Source of the DNA: Microbacter sp. GSS18
Lineage (GTDB): Bacteria; Actinomycetota; Actinomycetes; Actinomycetales; Microbacteriaceae
Assembly (NCBI GenBank): GCA_029319145.1
Contig: CP119753.1
Location: forward strand, 806,001 to 870,000
Length of the DNA: 64,000 nt
Direction of reading: 5' to 3'
Below the pieces are notes generated by a model that saw only the letters and a list, made by a program, of their open reading frames with translations, was not told the DNA's origin and made no database searches. How positions within the stretch are numbered: the stretch's first letter is position 1; the number at the start of each line of letters is the position of its first letter. Positions 35,976 to 44,633 of this stretch are shown here, piece by piece. The position numbers and the translations under genes are program-made.

Positions 35976-36538
35976 CGACCTCTGAGACCGCGGCCGCGGC
36001 CGCATCCTTCCCCCGCACCTCCGGCCGGACCAAGGGCTACGACAAGGAGGCCGTCGACGACTTCCTCCAGCGCGCCCGGCGCGCGTTCGAGGGATCGGGC
36101 GAGGCGGTGACGGCGGCGGATGTGCGCAGCGCCGCCTTCCCGCTGGTCCGCCGCGGCTACGACGTCGCCTCGGTCGATCACGCCCTCGGCCGCATCGAGG
36201 ACGCCTTCGCCGCGCGCGAGCGCGAGAGCGCGGTGTCGCACGTCGGGACGCGCGAATGGGTCGGACGCACCAAGCAGGCGGCGCAGGAGATCCTGGACCG
36301 GCTGGCGCGTCCCGCCGGGCAGAGGTTCGACCGCGTCGGATTCCTCCACTACGGCTACCGCGTCGACGAGGTGGACGTCGTGGCCGAGAAGATCGCGCGC
36401 TACCTCGAACGGGGCGACGCGGTCACCGTCGAGCAGGTGCGCTCCGTCGCGTTCCGGATGCAGCGGGGCGGCTACCGGGAGCTCCAGGTCGACGCGGTGC
36501 TCGACGCCGTCGTCGAGGTGATGCTCGCCATCCGCTGA
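35972..36538 (+). CDS. DivIVA-domain-like protein with internal duplication
   Basis: A 188-residue protein made of two similar halves. Residues about 20-85 (GYDKEAVDDFLQRAR... AVTAADVRSAAFPLVRRGYD) and about 115-185 (YGYRVDEVDVVAEKIAR... AVTVEQVRSVAFRMQRGGYR) align end to end and each carries the V-R-x-x-x-F-x-x-x-R-x-G-Y-x-x-x-x-V-D pattern of DivIVA N-terminal domains. DivIVA proteins mark curved membranes at poles or septa. The ATG overlaps the cdsA stop (ATGA), linking it to phospholipid synthesis. Function unknown beyond the fold. Confidence 0.75.
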   Translation: MTTSETAAAAASFPRTSGRTKGYDKEAVDDFLQRARRAFEGSGEAVTAADVRSAAFPLVRRGYDVASVDHALGRIEDAFAARERESAVSHVGTREWVGRTKQAAQEILDRLARPAGQRFDRVGFLHYGYRVDEVDVVAEKIARYLERGDAVTVEQVRSVAFRMQRGGYRELQVDAVLDAVVEVMLAIR

Positions 36539-36572
36539 CCGCGTGCGGATGGCACGTGCGGACGCGAATGAC

Positions 36573-36578
36573 TAAACT
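36573..36578 (+). promoter_or_regulatory. -10 box for the transglycosylase-like gene
   Basis: TAAACT lies 9 bases before the GTG at 36588, indicating a leaderless or nearly leaderless transcript. Confidence 0.5.
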
Positions 36579-36587
36579 CGGGGGACT

Positions 36588-37364
36588 GTGACAACCGGCG
36601 ACGTGAACCACCCGACGCGACGCGAGGCGCGAGCGCGCCGCGCCGCGGCGGAAGCGTCCCATCTGGCGCCCGCCTCGGCCCCGGCCGCGGCGCCGGTCGC
36701 GGTTCGTCCCGCGCGCGTCGTGCCGCCTGCGCCGCCGCAGCGGTGGTCCCGACGGCGCGGCGTCCTCGCGGCGTTCTCGGTCTTCGCCGTGCTCGGCTTC
36801 GCCGTCGCCTATGTCGGCCCGCTCGCGAGCACGCTGCCCCCGGCCCACGCCGACATCACCGTTCCGGTCACGCTCTACGCGAGCGCCGTGGGCGACGTGC
36901 AGACGCGTCCGATCGACCCCGACGCCGAGGTGCCGGAGGCGCCCGATCTGGACCGCGGCGGCTACACCGTCTATGTCACGCCGAAGCCCGAACCCGAGCC
37001 GGTCGCCGAGGCCGCCTCCGATTCGTCCGGCGTATGGAGCCCGCCGTTCGTCGTGCCCGACCCGGGAACGGCGCAGGCCATCGCCTACGACATGGTCAAG
37101 GCCCGCGGCTGGGGCGATGACCAGTTCGCGTGCCTCGTGGCGCTGTGGAACCGCGAGTCGGGCTGGCGCGTGAACGCCTACAACCCGTACAGCGGCGCGT
37201 ACGGCATCCCGCAGTCGCTCCCGGGGTCGAAGATGGCCACCGCGGGCGCGGACTGGGAGACCAACCCCGCCACGCAGATCACGTGGGGACTCGGCTACAT
37301 CGGCGGCCGGTACGGATCGCCGTGCGGCGCCTGGGGCCACTCCGAGGCGTACGGCTGGTATTGA
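36588..37364 (+). CDS. Membrane-anchored lytic-transglycosylase-like protein
   Basis: The 258 residues comprise a basic Ala-rich N-terminus (1-50), one hydrophobic helix (about 58-78, a signal anchor), a Pro-rich extracellular linker, and a C-terminal domain with NRESGWRVNAYNPYSGAYGIPQSLPG, ATQITWGLGYIGGRYGSP and CGAWGHSEAYGWY. This matches the actinobacterial transglycosylase-like family, in which the Glu of NRESG is the probable catalytic residue. It would act on peptidoglycan outside the membrane. Start GTG follows a TAAACT box. Confidence 0.85.
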   Translation: MTTGDVNHPTRREARARRAAAEASHLAPASAPAAAPVAVRPARVVPPAPPQRWSRRRGVLAAFSVFAVLGFAVAYVGPLASTLPPAHADITVPVTLYASAVGDVQTRPIDPDAEVPEAPDLDRGGYTVYVTPKPEPEPVAEAASDSSGVWSPPFVVPDPGTAQAIAYDMVKARGWGDDQFACLVALWNRESGWRVNAYNPYSGAYGIPQSLPGSKMATAGADWETNPATQITWGLGYIGGRYGSPCGAWGHSEAYGWY

Positions 37365-37368
37365 GCCC

Positions 37369-37653
37369 ATGCCCCGATCGAACCGCCGCCGCCCCGACGG
37401 GGCGGGCGACGACTCCTTCGACCGCCTGCTGGCGGGATGGAAGCGGACAGAGACGCGGCGCGGCGCGGAATGGACGGTTCAGCCCGTCGGCGAGGGACGG
37501 TCGCAGAAGGAGTACAGCTGCCCCGGCTGCGGACGCATGATCGGCGTCGGCGCCGCGCACGTGGTCGTGTGGCGCGCGGACGGCGTGCTCGGCGACAGCG
37601 CGGACCTGGCCGCGCGGAGGCATTGGCACACGCACTGCTGGAGGATCGGCTGA
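37369..37653 (+). CDS. Small Cys/His protein, putative zinc binder (94 aa)
   Basis: Function unknown. The 94-residue basic protein has SCPGCGRMIGVG (two Cys about residue 51) and a C-terminal HWHTHCWRIG (His/Cys about 84-91), which together could bind one zinc as in HNH-like or treble-clef folds. It lies 4 bases after the transglycosylase gene and 1 base before the alpha/beta hydrolase ATG, so it is in an operon with them. Homologs I recall from the family are annotated only as ATP/GTP-binding or hypothetical; no nucleotide-binding motif is visible here. Confidence 0.7.
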   Translation: MPRSNRRRPDGAGDDSFDRLLAGWKRTETRRGAEWTVQPVGEGRSQKEYSCPGCGRMIGVGAAHVVVWRADGVLGDSADLAARRHWHTHCWRIG

Positions 37654-37654
37654 C

Positions 37655-38383
37655 ATGGAGATTCGCGGACCGATGATGCTGCCCGGGCGGCGAGAGGACA
37701 TCACGCTCGAGACGCTCGACGGCGTGGAGCTCGTGGGCGAGCTGGCGCTTCCGCTCGAGCGCGACCCGGTCGCGACGCTCGTCACGCTGCATCCGCTGCC
37801 CACCGCCGGCGGGTTCATGGACTCCCACATCATCCGCAAGGCCGCGGCACGGCTGCCGGCGCTTGCGGACCTCGCGGTCCTCCGGTTCAACACGCGGGGG
37901 ACGTCGTCGCCGCGGGGAACGAGCGGCGGACACTTCGACGGGGGACGGGCCGAGGCGTTCGACGTGGCCGCCGCCGTCGACTTCGCACGCGAGCGGGGGC
38001 TGCCGAATCTGTGGATCGTCGGCTGGTCGTTCGGCACCGAGCTCGCGCTGAAGTACGGCCGCGATCATGCCGTGGAGGGCATGATCCTGCTCTCGCCGCC
38101 GCTTCATCGCACGTCCGCCGAGGAGGTCGCGGCGTGGGCATCGGACCCGCGACCCATGGTCGTGCTCGTGCCGGAGCACGACGACTTCCTCCGCCCGGAC
38201 GCCGCCGCAGACCGGTTCGCGTCCGTTCCCCATGCCAACGTGATCGGCGTCGACGGCGCGAAGCACCTGTGGGTCGGCGAGACGCAGACGCGCCGTGTGC
38301 TCACCGAGATCGTCGCTGCGGTGAATCCCGACGCACTGCCCCTGCCCACCGAGTGGCACGGCGCCGTCGTCGACGGGGCCTGA
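37655..38383 (+). CDS. Alpha/beta-hydrolase
   Basis: A 242-residue cytosolic hydrolase with nucleophile elbow GWSFG (about 127-131), the strand-turn VTLHPLPTAGGFMDSH (oxyanion region), RFNTRGTSSPRGTSGG, Asp in VPEHDDFLRP and His in GAKHLWVG. This layout resembles short dienelactone-hydrolase or alpha/beta-hydrolase family proteins that act on esters. The substrate is unknown. It starts one base after the previous stop and ends one base from the stop of the convergent AI-2E family gene. Confidence 0.85.
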   Translation: MEIRGPMMLPGRREDITLETLDGVELVGELALPLERDPVATLVTLHPLPTAGGFMDSHIIRKAAARLPALADLAVLRFNTRGTSSPRGTSGGHFDGGRAEAFDVAAAVDFARERGLPNLWIVGWSFGTELALKYGRDHAVEGMILLSPPLHRTSAEEVAAWASDPRPMVVLVPEHDDFLRPDAAADRFASVPHANVIGVDGAKHLWVGETQTRRVLTEIVAAVNPDALPLPTEWHGAVVDGA

Positions 38384-38384
38384 G

Positions 38385-39455
38385 TCAGCGCTCGTTCTGG
38401 CGCGGGATGACGACCTGCCGGTAGAGGATGAGGATGCTCGCCGCGACCGGGATCGCGATCAGCGCGCCGAGCAGACCGAGCAGCGAGCCGCCCGCGAGGG
38501 CGGCGATCACCACGACCGCTCCTGGCACCGACACCGCGCGGCTCATGATGCGCGGCGAGATCACGTACGCCTCGATCTGCATGTACACGAGGTAGTAGAT
38601 CGCGGCGATCAGCGCGGTCGTCGGCGACCCGAGACCGGGAATGAGGCAGGTCAGCACGATGATCGTCGACCCGGTGAGGGTCCCCACCAGGGGGATCAGC
38701 GAGAAGAAGAACGCGACCACGGCGAGGACGGCGGGGAACGGCGCCCCGATGATCGACAGGAAGATCGCGCTCAGGACGCCGTTGATCACGCCGAGGCTCA
38801 GCTGCCCGATGACGTAGAAGCCGACCGAGTCGGTGATCTGCTCGCCGAGGTCGATGAAGCGCGCGCGCTTGGAGGCGGGGACCAGCTGATACACCGAGCG
38901 CTTCAGGCTCGGCGTCGAAGCGGTGAAGTAGATCGTGAGGATCAGCACGATGAACGCACCCGCGAGACCCGCGAGGATGCTGCCGGCGAACGCGATCAGG
39001 CCGCCGCCGACCTGGCTCCCGAGGGCGTTCAGGTCCAGTGAGTCGACCCATTCCTGGATGTACAGGAAGACCTGGTCGACTTCGAGGAGCGGGAAGGTCG
39101 TCGTCATCCAGTCGCGCAGTTCGCTCACGGGATCCCACGTGCCCTGCTCGATGAGGCGCTGCACCGTCGAGATCAGCTGGGTGATCTGCCCCACGATGAT
39201 CGGGACGACCATCAGCACGATGCCCGCGAACATCGCCAGCACCGCCAGGACGGTGGCGAGCACCGCAGCCCACCGGGGGAGTCGGCGTCGCTCCAGCCAC
39301 GCGACGACGGGATCCAGGCCGAGAGAGAGGAAGAGCGCCGTTCCGACGTAAAGCAGGATCGTCGAGAGCGTCTGGACGCTGCCGATCAGCAGCAGTCCGA
39401 GGCCGACCCCGAGGGTCGCGACGAACGCCACCCGGAACGGATTGTGGAACTTCAT
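38385..39455 (-). CDS. AI-2E transporter family membrane protein
   Basis: Integral membrane protein of 356 residues with about seven or eight helices and the family signature around AFPAVLAVVAFFFSLIPLVGTLTG and the conserved C-terminal GGSLLGLLGALIAIPVAA. Members include TqsA and sodium/proton exporters, so AI-2 export cannot be assumed. I place the start at ATG 39455 because GAAGG lies 5 bases upstream; the GTG at 39467 is in frame. A TATTCT -10 box at 39503-39508 lies upstream. Divergent from the 609-residue membrane protein. Confidence 0.88.
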   Translation of the reverse strand: MKFHNPFRVAFVATLGVGLGLLLIGSVQTLSTILLYVGTALFLSLGLDPVVAWLERRRLPRWAAVLATVLAVLAMFAGIVLMVVPIIVGQITQLISTVQRLIEQGTWDPVSELRDWMTTTFPLLEVDQVFLYIQEWVDSLDLNALGSQVGGGLIAFAGSILAGLAGAFIVLILTIYFTASTPSLKRSVYQLVPASKRARFIDLGEQITDSVGFYVIGQLSLGVINGVLSAIFLSIIGAPFPAVLAVVAFFFSLIPLVGTLTGSTIIVLTCLIPGLGSPTTALIAAIYYLVYMQIEAYVISPRIMSRAVSVPGAVVVIAALAGGSLLGLLGALIAIPVAASILILYRQVVIPRQNER

Positions 39456-39633
39456 CCCGGCCTTCACGCCCTCTCCCGGCGAAACCGCGCCGCCACGTGA
39501 TCAGAATACGCACGACGCCCTCGGATTCCCGGCTGCGCCGTGCTCCCACGGCGCTTTCAGGTCTCTTTCGCTACGCTGATCAGTCGAGTCCAGGGCTCAT
39601 CCGGTATGGAGATGCCCGTGAGAGGTGTTCTGA

Positions 39634-41463
39634 GTGCGATTCGTATGGGCCGTGGCGGCCTTCGTCCTCGCGGCAGTGATGATCGGTGCCGGAATCGCTC
39701 AGCGCACCGTCTTCGAGGGACCCGACACCGAGACGGTGGCGGTGCCCGCGCACGACGCGACCGCGTATCTCGTGATCGACGGAGCCGTGCTGAACGCGCT
39801 GCCGGGCGCGCAGACGCTGCGGGCGCAGGCCGACGGCGAGATCTTCGCCGCCTACGGGCGCACGTCCGACATGACCGCGTGGCTCTCGGACGCGACCTAC
39901 ACCTCGGTCACGCTCGGCGACGAGGGCGAGATGGTCGCCGCGACAGTCGAGCCCGAGCCCGAGCCCGAGTCCGAGGCGGATGCCGAGGGCGCCGCCGATT
40001 CCGAGGAGTCGGATGCCGAGGAGCCCGCCGGCCGCAATCCCGCCGGGTCGGACCTGTGGCTCGACGAGTTCACCCAGACCGATCTCATGATCGCCCCGCT
40101 GCAGCTTCCGGCCGACATGAGCGTGCTGATCGCCACCGACGGAACCGCGCCCGCGCCGAGCACCGTCACGGTCTCGTGGCCGATCCCCAACGCGACGCCC
40201 TGGGCCGGTCCTCTCATCGTCGGGGGCGCGATCCTGATGGCCGTCGGAGTGCTGCTGTACATCCTCGGCTTCCGTCATGCGCGGCGCGCGCGCGGACCGC
40301 GGCGCAAGGGTCTGCCCCTGCCGCCGACCGAGCCGATCGACGTCGCCACCGCGGGCGAGGAGAAGGGCGTCATCAGTGCGTCCGGCCCGACACGGCGGTC
40401 GCTCGGCAGCAGCCGGCGCACGCTCGTGGTGATCCCCGCGCTGGCCGTGTCGGCGCTCCTGTTCGCCGGCTGTGACGCCGATGCGTGGCCCCAGCTGGCC
40501 GCGACGCCGACGCCGAGTCCCAGCGCGACCGTGATCGTGCCGGAGGGACAGCAGTCGCCCGCGGTCACGAAGGCCCAGGCCGAGAGGATCCTCACGCGCA
40601 TCGCCGAGACCGTCGCGCAGGCCGACGAGGATCGCTCGGTGGGCGACGCCGACACGCGCCTCGAGGGCGCGATGCTCGAGACGCGCAAGACGAACTACAC
40701 GCTCCGCGACGCGATCAGCGACTACCGCACGCCCTCGGCGATCCTCGCCAAGCCGCTGTCGATCGTGCTCCCGCAGGCGTACGACGGGTGGCCGCGCTCC
40801 GTGCTCGCCGTGGTCGACGACGAGGAGACGAAGACGTCCAGCATCATGGTCATCACGCAGCAGGACCCGTGGTCGCCGTACCAGCTGAGCTACCAGGCGA
40901 GCCTGGAGGCCGACACTCCGATGCCGGACCTCGCGCCGTCGTACATCGGGGCGACGCAGGTCGCGCCGGACTCGCCGTTCCTGATCCTGCCGCCCGACCA
41001 GGTCGCCACCGCCTACGCCGACATCATCAACAACGGCGACGAAAGCGAATACGCCGGGCTGTTCGACGCGGAGACCGATCAGTTCCGCGTGAAGGTCGCC
41101 AGTGACCGCGACCGCCGGCTCGAGGAGTTCAACGAGACCGCGTCGCAGACCGGACAGCTCACGTTCTCGTCCGAGGCGGGCAGCCAGGAGCCCTTCGCGA
41201 TCGCCACCCTCGAGAGCGGGGCGATCGTCGCCGTCACGGTCGAGGAATCCGACCGGGTGCGACCCACGAACGACGACGCGGTGATCAAGCTCGAGAACAA
41301 CCCCACGGTCGAGACCCTCGCGGGTGTGGAGCAGTCGGCGAGCGGCTTCACGACGACCTTCCTCGACCAGCTCTTCTTCTACGTGCCAGGACAGGGATCG
41401 AGCGAGAAGATCCAGCTCCTGGGATACGCTTCGGACATTCTCAACGCGAAGGTGATCCAGTGA
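39634..41463 (+). CDS. Large membrane protein with an internal lipobox-like segment (609 aa)
   Basis: Function unknown; annotated in relatives only vaguely. The GTG at 39634 has an AGAGGTG SD 6-8 bases upstream. An N-terminal helix (about 3-24) is followed by an extracytoplasmic domain with an acidic Glu/Pro/Ala stretch (about 105-135), a second helix (about 190-212), a basic cytosolic linker and a third hydrophobic segment ending LLFAGC (about 273-278). This looks like a lipoprotein signal sequence inside the chain, with a further 330-residue extracytoplasmic domain after it. Its stop overlaps the GTG of the thioredoxin-TPR gene by 4 bases. Confidence 0.75.
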   Translation: MRFVWAVAAFVLAAVMIGAGIAQRTVFEGPDTETVAVPAHDATAYLVIDGAVLNALPGAQTLRAQADGEIFAAYGRTSDMTAWLSDATYTSVTLGDEGEMVAATVEPEPEPESEADAEGAADSEESDAEEPAGRNPAGSDLWLDEFTQTDLMIAPLQLPADMSVLIATDGTAPAPSTVTVSWPIPNATPWAGPLIVGGAILMAVGVLLYILGFRHARRARGPRRKGLPLPPTEPIDVATAGEEKGVISASGPTRRSLGSSRRTLVVIPALAVSALLFAGCDADAWPQLAATPTPSPSATVIVPEGQQSPAVTKAQAERILTRIAETVAQADEDRSVGDADTRLEGAMLETRKTNYTLRDAISDYRTPSAILAKPLSIVLPQAYDGWPRSVLAVVDDEETKTSSIMVITQQDPWSPYQLSYQASLEADTPMPDLAPSYIGATQVAPDSPFLILPPDQVATAYADIINNGDESEYAGLFDAETDQFRVKVASDRDRRLEEFNETASQTGQLTFSSEAGSQEPFAIATLESGAIVAVTVEESDRVRPTNDDAVIKLENNPTVETLAGVEQSASGFTTTFLDQLFFYVPGQGSSEKIQLLGYASDILNAKVIQ

Positions 41464-42392
41464 CCGATGCTTCTCTGGGTGCCGCTGTGCGCGGCGCCGT
41501 CGACCTCTCCTCCCTGCGCAACAAGCCGGCACCAGGTGCCGCGGCGCCGGCGACGCCCGCGGCGGGGGGCGGTGACGTCCCGCTCGTGATGGACGTCACC
41601 GATGCCACGTTCGGTCAGGCCATGGAGCTCTCGCGGACCGTCCCGGTCGTGGTGGATCTGTGGGCGGAATGGTGCGGGCCGTGCAAGCAGCTGAGCCCTG
41701 TGCTCGAGAAGGTCGTCACGGAGCACAGCGGCCGTCTCGTCCTCGCCAAGGTGGACGTCGACGCCAACCCCCAGATCTCGCAGGCGTTCCGCGCGCAGTC
41801 CATCCCCATGGTCGTCGCGCTCGTCGCCGGCCAGCCGGTGCCGCTGTTCACGGGCGCGGTCCCCGAGCAGCAGGTGCGCGAGGTGTTCGCCCAGCTGCTG
41901 CAGCTGGCGGCCCAGCACGGCGTGACCGGATCGGTCGGCGAGCCGGCGGAAGAGGGCGCGGAGCCCGCGGAGCCGCCGCTGCCGCCGCTGCACGCCGAGG
42001 CGCACGATGCGATCGAGGCGGGGGACTACGCGCGTGCGATCACCGCGTACGAGAGGGCGATCGCCGAGAACCCGCGTGACGCCGATGCGCGGGCGGGACT
42101 CGGACAGGTCCGCCTGCTCGACCGTGTGCAGGGCGCCGATCTCGAGGCGGCGCGTGCCGCCGCCGCCGCGGACGCGCGCGATGTCGCCGCGCAGCTGGCG
42201 GTCGCCGATCTCGACGTCGCCGGTGGCCACATCGACGACGGCTTCGGCCGTCTGCTCGACCTCTTCCAGGAGCTCCCGGCGGATGAGCGCGCCCCGGTCC
42301 GCGAGCGGCTGCTGGAGCTGTTCGGCGTCGTCGGCGACGCCGACCCTCGCGTCGGGCGGGCTCGCGCGCGCCTGGCGTCGCTGCTGTTCTGA
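41460..42392 (+). CDS. Thioredoxin-domain co-chaperone (YbbN/CnoX-like) with TPR-like repeats
   Basis: The 310 residues carry a thioredoxin domain (about 40-150) with active site WAEWCGPCKQL and cis-Pro SIPMVVAL, then a TPR-like helical half (about 180-310, with AHDAIEAGDYARAITAYERAI). This architecture matches CnoX/YbbN, an oxidative-stress chaperone that works with DnaK or GroEL. The CGPC site suggests a redox-active protein, unlike the E. coli SQHC version. GTG start is coupled to the upstream membrane protein by a GTGA overlap. It is followed by a long hairpin shared with glgB. Confidence 0.87.
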   Translation: MTDASLGAAVRGAVDLSSLRNKPAPGAAAPATPAAGGGDVPLVMDVTDATFGQAMELSRTVPVVVDLWAEWCGPCKQLSPVLEKVVTEHSGRLVLAKVDVDANPQISQAFRAQSIPMVVALVAGQPVPLFTGAVPEQQVREVFAQLLQLAAQHGVTGSVGEPAEEGAEPAEPPLPPLHAEAHDAIEAGDYARAITAYERAIAENPRDADARAGLGQVRLLDRVQGADLEAARAAAAADARDVAAQLAVADLDVAGGHIDDGFGRLLDLFQELPADERAPVRERLLELFGVVGDADPRVGRARARLASLLF

Positions 42393-42411
42393 GGTCTGCG
42401 CGGACCCGCAT

Positions 42412-42455
42412 GACGAGGGCGCGGCCCCGGCCTGAGCCGGAGCCGCGCCCTCGTC
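42412..42455. terminator. Bidirectional terminator between ybbN-like gene and glgB
   Basis: A 20-bp inverted repeat (42412-42431 and 42436-42455) with one mismatch and a 4-base loop. It lies between the stops of two convergent genes and can stop transcription from either side; it is the only strong terminator at any of the window's convergent junctions. Confidence 0.85.
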
Positions 42456-42464
42456 GTCTCGCGC

Positions 42465-44633
42465 TCAGCCCTGCGTGGGCGAGGGGATGTGCGCCTGCGG
42501 CGCGTGCTTGAGCCACAGCACGCCCAGCGGCGGGAGGATCATGCGCGCGCGGTGGTCCTCCCCGGCGGTGACCATGCCGAGGTTGCCCACGCCCGATCCG
42601 CCGAACGCCTCGGCGTCGGAGTTCAGGATCTCCTGCCACACGCCCTTCTCGGGAAGCTCGAGCTCGTAGTCGTACACGGGGTTGCCGGCGAAGTTGCAGA
42701 TGACGGCGATCGTGTTCCCGTGCCAGTCGCGCCGGGCGAACGCCTGCACGTTCGGGTTCCAGGACGGCCCTCCCAGCCGCGTGAACGCCGAGCCGTCGGC
42801 ATCCCGCGACCACAGCGCCGATTCGTGGCGATAGGCGTTGTTGAGACTGCGCACGAAGCTCTGCAGCTGCGCGTGCGCAGGCTGGTCGAGCAGCCACCAG
42901 TCGAGCTCGCGCGCCTCGGACCACTCGGAGAACTGGCCGAACTCCTGGCCCATGAACAGCAGCTGCTTGCCCGGGTGCCCCCACATGTACGCCAGGAACG
43001 CGCGCATGTTGGCCAGCTGCTGCCAGTGGTCGCCCGGCATCCGTCCGATGAGGCTGCCCTTGCCGTGCACGACCTCGTCGTGGCTGATCGGAAGGATGAA
43101 GTTCTCGCTGAAGGCGTAGACGTACGAGAACGACAGCTCGCCCTCGTGGTGGGAGCGATAGATCGGGTCACGCGAGATGTACGTGAGGCTGTCGTTCATC
43201 CAGCCCATGTTCCACTTGAAGCCGAACCCGAGACCGGCGTGCTCCGTGGGCTTGGTGACGCCGGGGAAGCTCGTGGACTCCTCGGCGATCATGGCGATGC
43301 CGGGGTAGCGCTTGTAGGCGGTCGCGGTGACCTCCTGCAGGAAGGAGATCGCCTCGAGGTTCTCACGCCCGCCGTGGATGTTGGGCGTCCACTCGCCGTC
43401 CTCGCGGGAGTAGTCGAGGTACAGCATCGACGCGACGGCGTCGACGCGCAGGCCGTCGACGTGGAACTCCTCGAGCCAGTACAGCGCGTTGGCGACGAGG
43501 AAGTTGCGCACCTCGCGCCTGCCGTAGTCGAAGATGAGCGTTCCCCAGTCCTTGTGCTCACCGCGGGTCGGGTCGCCGTGCTCGTAGAGGGTCTCGCCGT
43601 CGAAGCGCGCCAGGGCGAAGTCGTCCTTGGGGAAGTGGCCGGGGACCCAGTCCATGATGACGCCGATGCCGGCCTGATGCAGCCGGTCGATGAGGTAGCG
43701 CAGGTCGTCGGGGTGGCCGAACCGGCTCGTGGGGGCGTAGTAGCCGGTGACCTGATAGCCCCAGGATCCGCCGAACGGGTGCTCCGCCAGCGGAAGGAAC
43801 TCCACGTGGGTGAATCCGAGCGACGTGACGTAGTCGACCAGCGCGTCGGCGGCGTCGCGGTACGACAGGCCGGCACGCCACGACCCGAGGTGCAGCTCGT
43901 AGACCGACATCGGCTTGGACAGCGGGGTCGTCTGCGAGCGCGTGTGCATCCAGTCGTCGTCGGCCCACGAGTACGACGACTCCGTGACGACGGACGCGGT
44001 CGCGGGCGGCACCTCGGCGAAGCGCGCCATGGGGTCGGCCTTGGTGACCCACGTGCTCCAGCGCGTGCGCAGCTCGAACTTGTAGTTGGTGCCCGGTCCG
44101 AGCCCGGGGACGAACAGCTCCCACACGCCGCTGGCGCCCATCGAGCGCATCGCGTGCCCGGTGCCGTCCCAGCTGTTGAAGTCCCCGACGACGCGCACCG
44201 AGCGGGCGTTCGGCGCCCAGACCGCGAAGGCCGTGCCCAGAGAACCGTCGTGCTCGACGACGTGCGCGCCCAGGACGGTCCACAGCTGCTCATGGCGGCC
44301 CTCGGCGATCAGGTGCAGATCCACCTCGCCGAGGAGCGGCGCGTGCCGGTAGGGATCGTCGGCGGTGTAGTCGGGGGCGTCGCTGTACGTCGCCACGATC
44401 TCGTAGCGTCCCGCACGGCCGTCGACCGCACCCTGCCAGATACCTGACCGGATGTGCTCGAGCGGGACCCGCCGGCCGTCGTCGAAGACGGCCGTGACGC
44501 TCTCGGCCAGCGGACGTCGCGTGCGGATCACCCACGTGCCCGGCGCATCGCCGGCGTGGATGCCGAGAACGGAGTGCGGGTCGTGATGCGCACCTCCGGC
44601 GACCTCGTCGAGAAGTTCGGGGGAGATGTGCAT
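42465..44633 (-). CDS. glgB: 1,4-alpha-glucan branching enzyme GlgB
   Basis: Introduces alpha-1,6 branches into glucan. The 722 residues show two N-terminal CBM48-like modules (about 1-110 and 110-220), then a GH13 barrel with PHSVLGIH, GFTHVEFLPLAEHPFGGSWGYQ, nucleophile Asp in VDGLRVDAVASMLYLDYSR, Glu in AMIAEESTSFPGV and ENFILPISHDEVVHGKGS. Length is canonical. Its ATG overlaps the glgE stop by one base (TGATG), so GlgE and GlgB are translationally coupled, as in the GlgE pathway where chain extension alternates with branching. Confidence 0.97.
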   Translation of the reverse strand: MHISPELLDEVAGGAHHDPHSVLGIHAGDAPGTWVIRTRRPLAESVTAVFDDGRRVPLEHIRSGIWQGAVDGRAGRYEIVATYSDAPDYTADDPYRHAPLLGEVDLHLIAEGRHEQLWTVLGAHVVEHDGSLGTAFAVWAPNARSVRVVGDFNSWDGTGHAMRSMGASGVWELFVPGLGPGTNYKFELRTRWSTWVTKADPMARFAEVPPATASVVTESSYSWADDDWMHTRSQTTPLSKPMSVYELHLGSWRAGLSYRDAADALVDYVTSLGFTHVEFLPLAEHPFGGSWGYQVTGYYAPTSRFGHPDDLRYLIDRLHQAGIGVIMDWVPGHFPKDDFALARFDGETLYEHGDPTRGEHKDWGTLIFDYGRREVRNFLVANALYWLEEFHVDGLRVDAVASMLYLDYSREDGEWTPNIHGGRENLEAISFLQEVTATAYKRYPGIAMIAEESTSFPGVTKPTEHAGLGFGFKWNMGWMNDSLTYISRDPIYRSHHEGELSFSYVYAFSENFILPISHDEVVHGKGSLIGRMPGDHWQQLANMRAFLAYMWGHPGKQLLFMGQEFGQFSEWSEARELDWWLLDQPAHAQLQSFVRSLNNAYRHESALWSRDADGSAFTRLGGPSWNPNVQAFARRDWHGNTIAVICNFAGNPVYDYELELPEKGVWQEILNSDAEAFGGSGVGNLGMVTAGEDHRARMILPPLGVLWLKHAPQAHIPSPTQG

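Noticed and set aside
39634..41463. Frameshift or fusion error between a membrane protein and a lipoprotein
   Set aside because: The frame is continuous through the joining segment with normal codon use, and I recall related proteins of similar length, so a sequencing error is unlikely.
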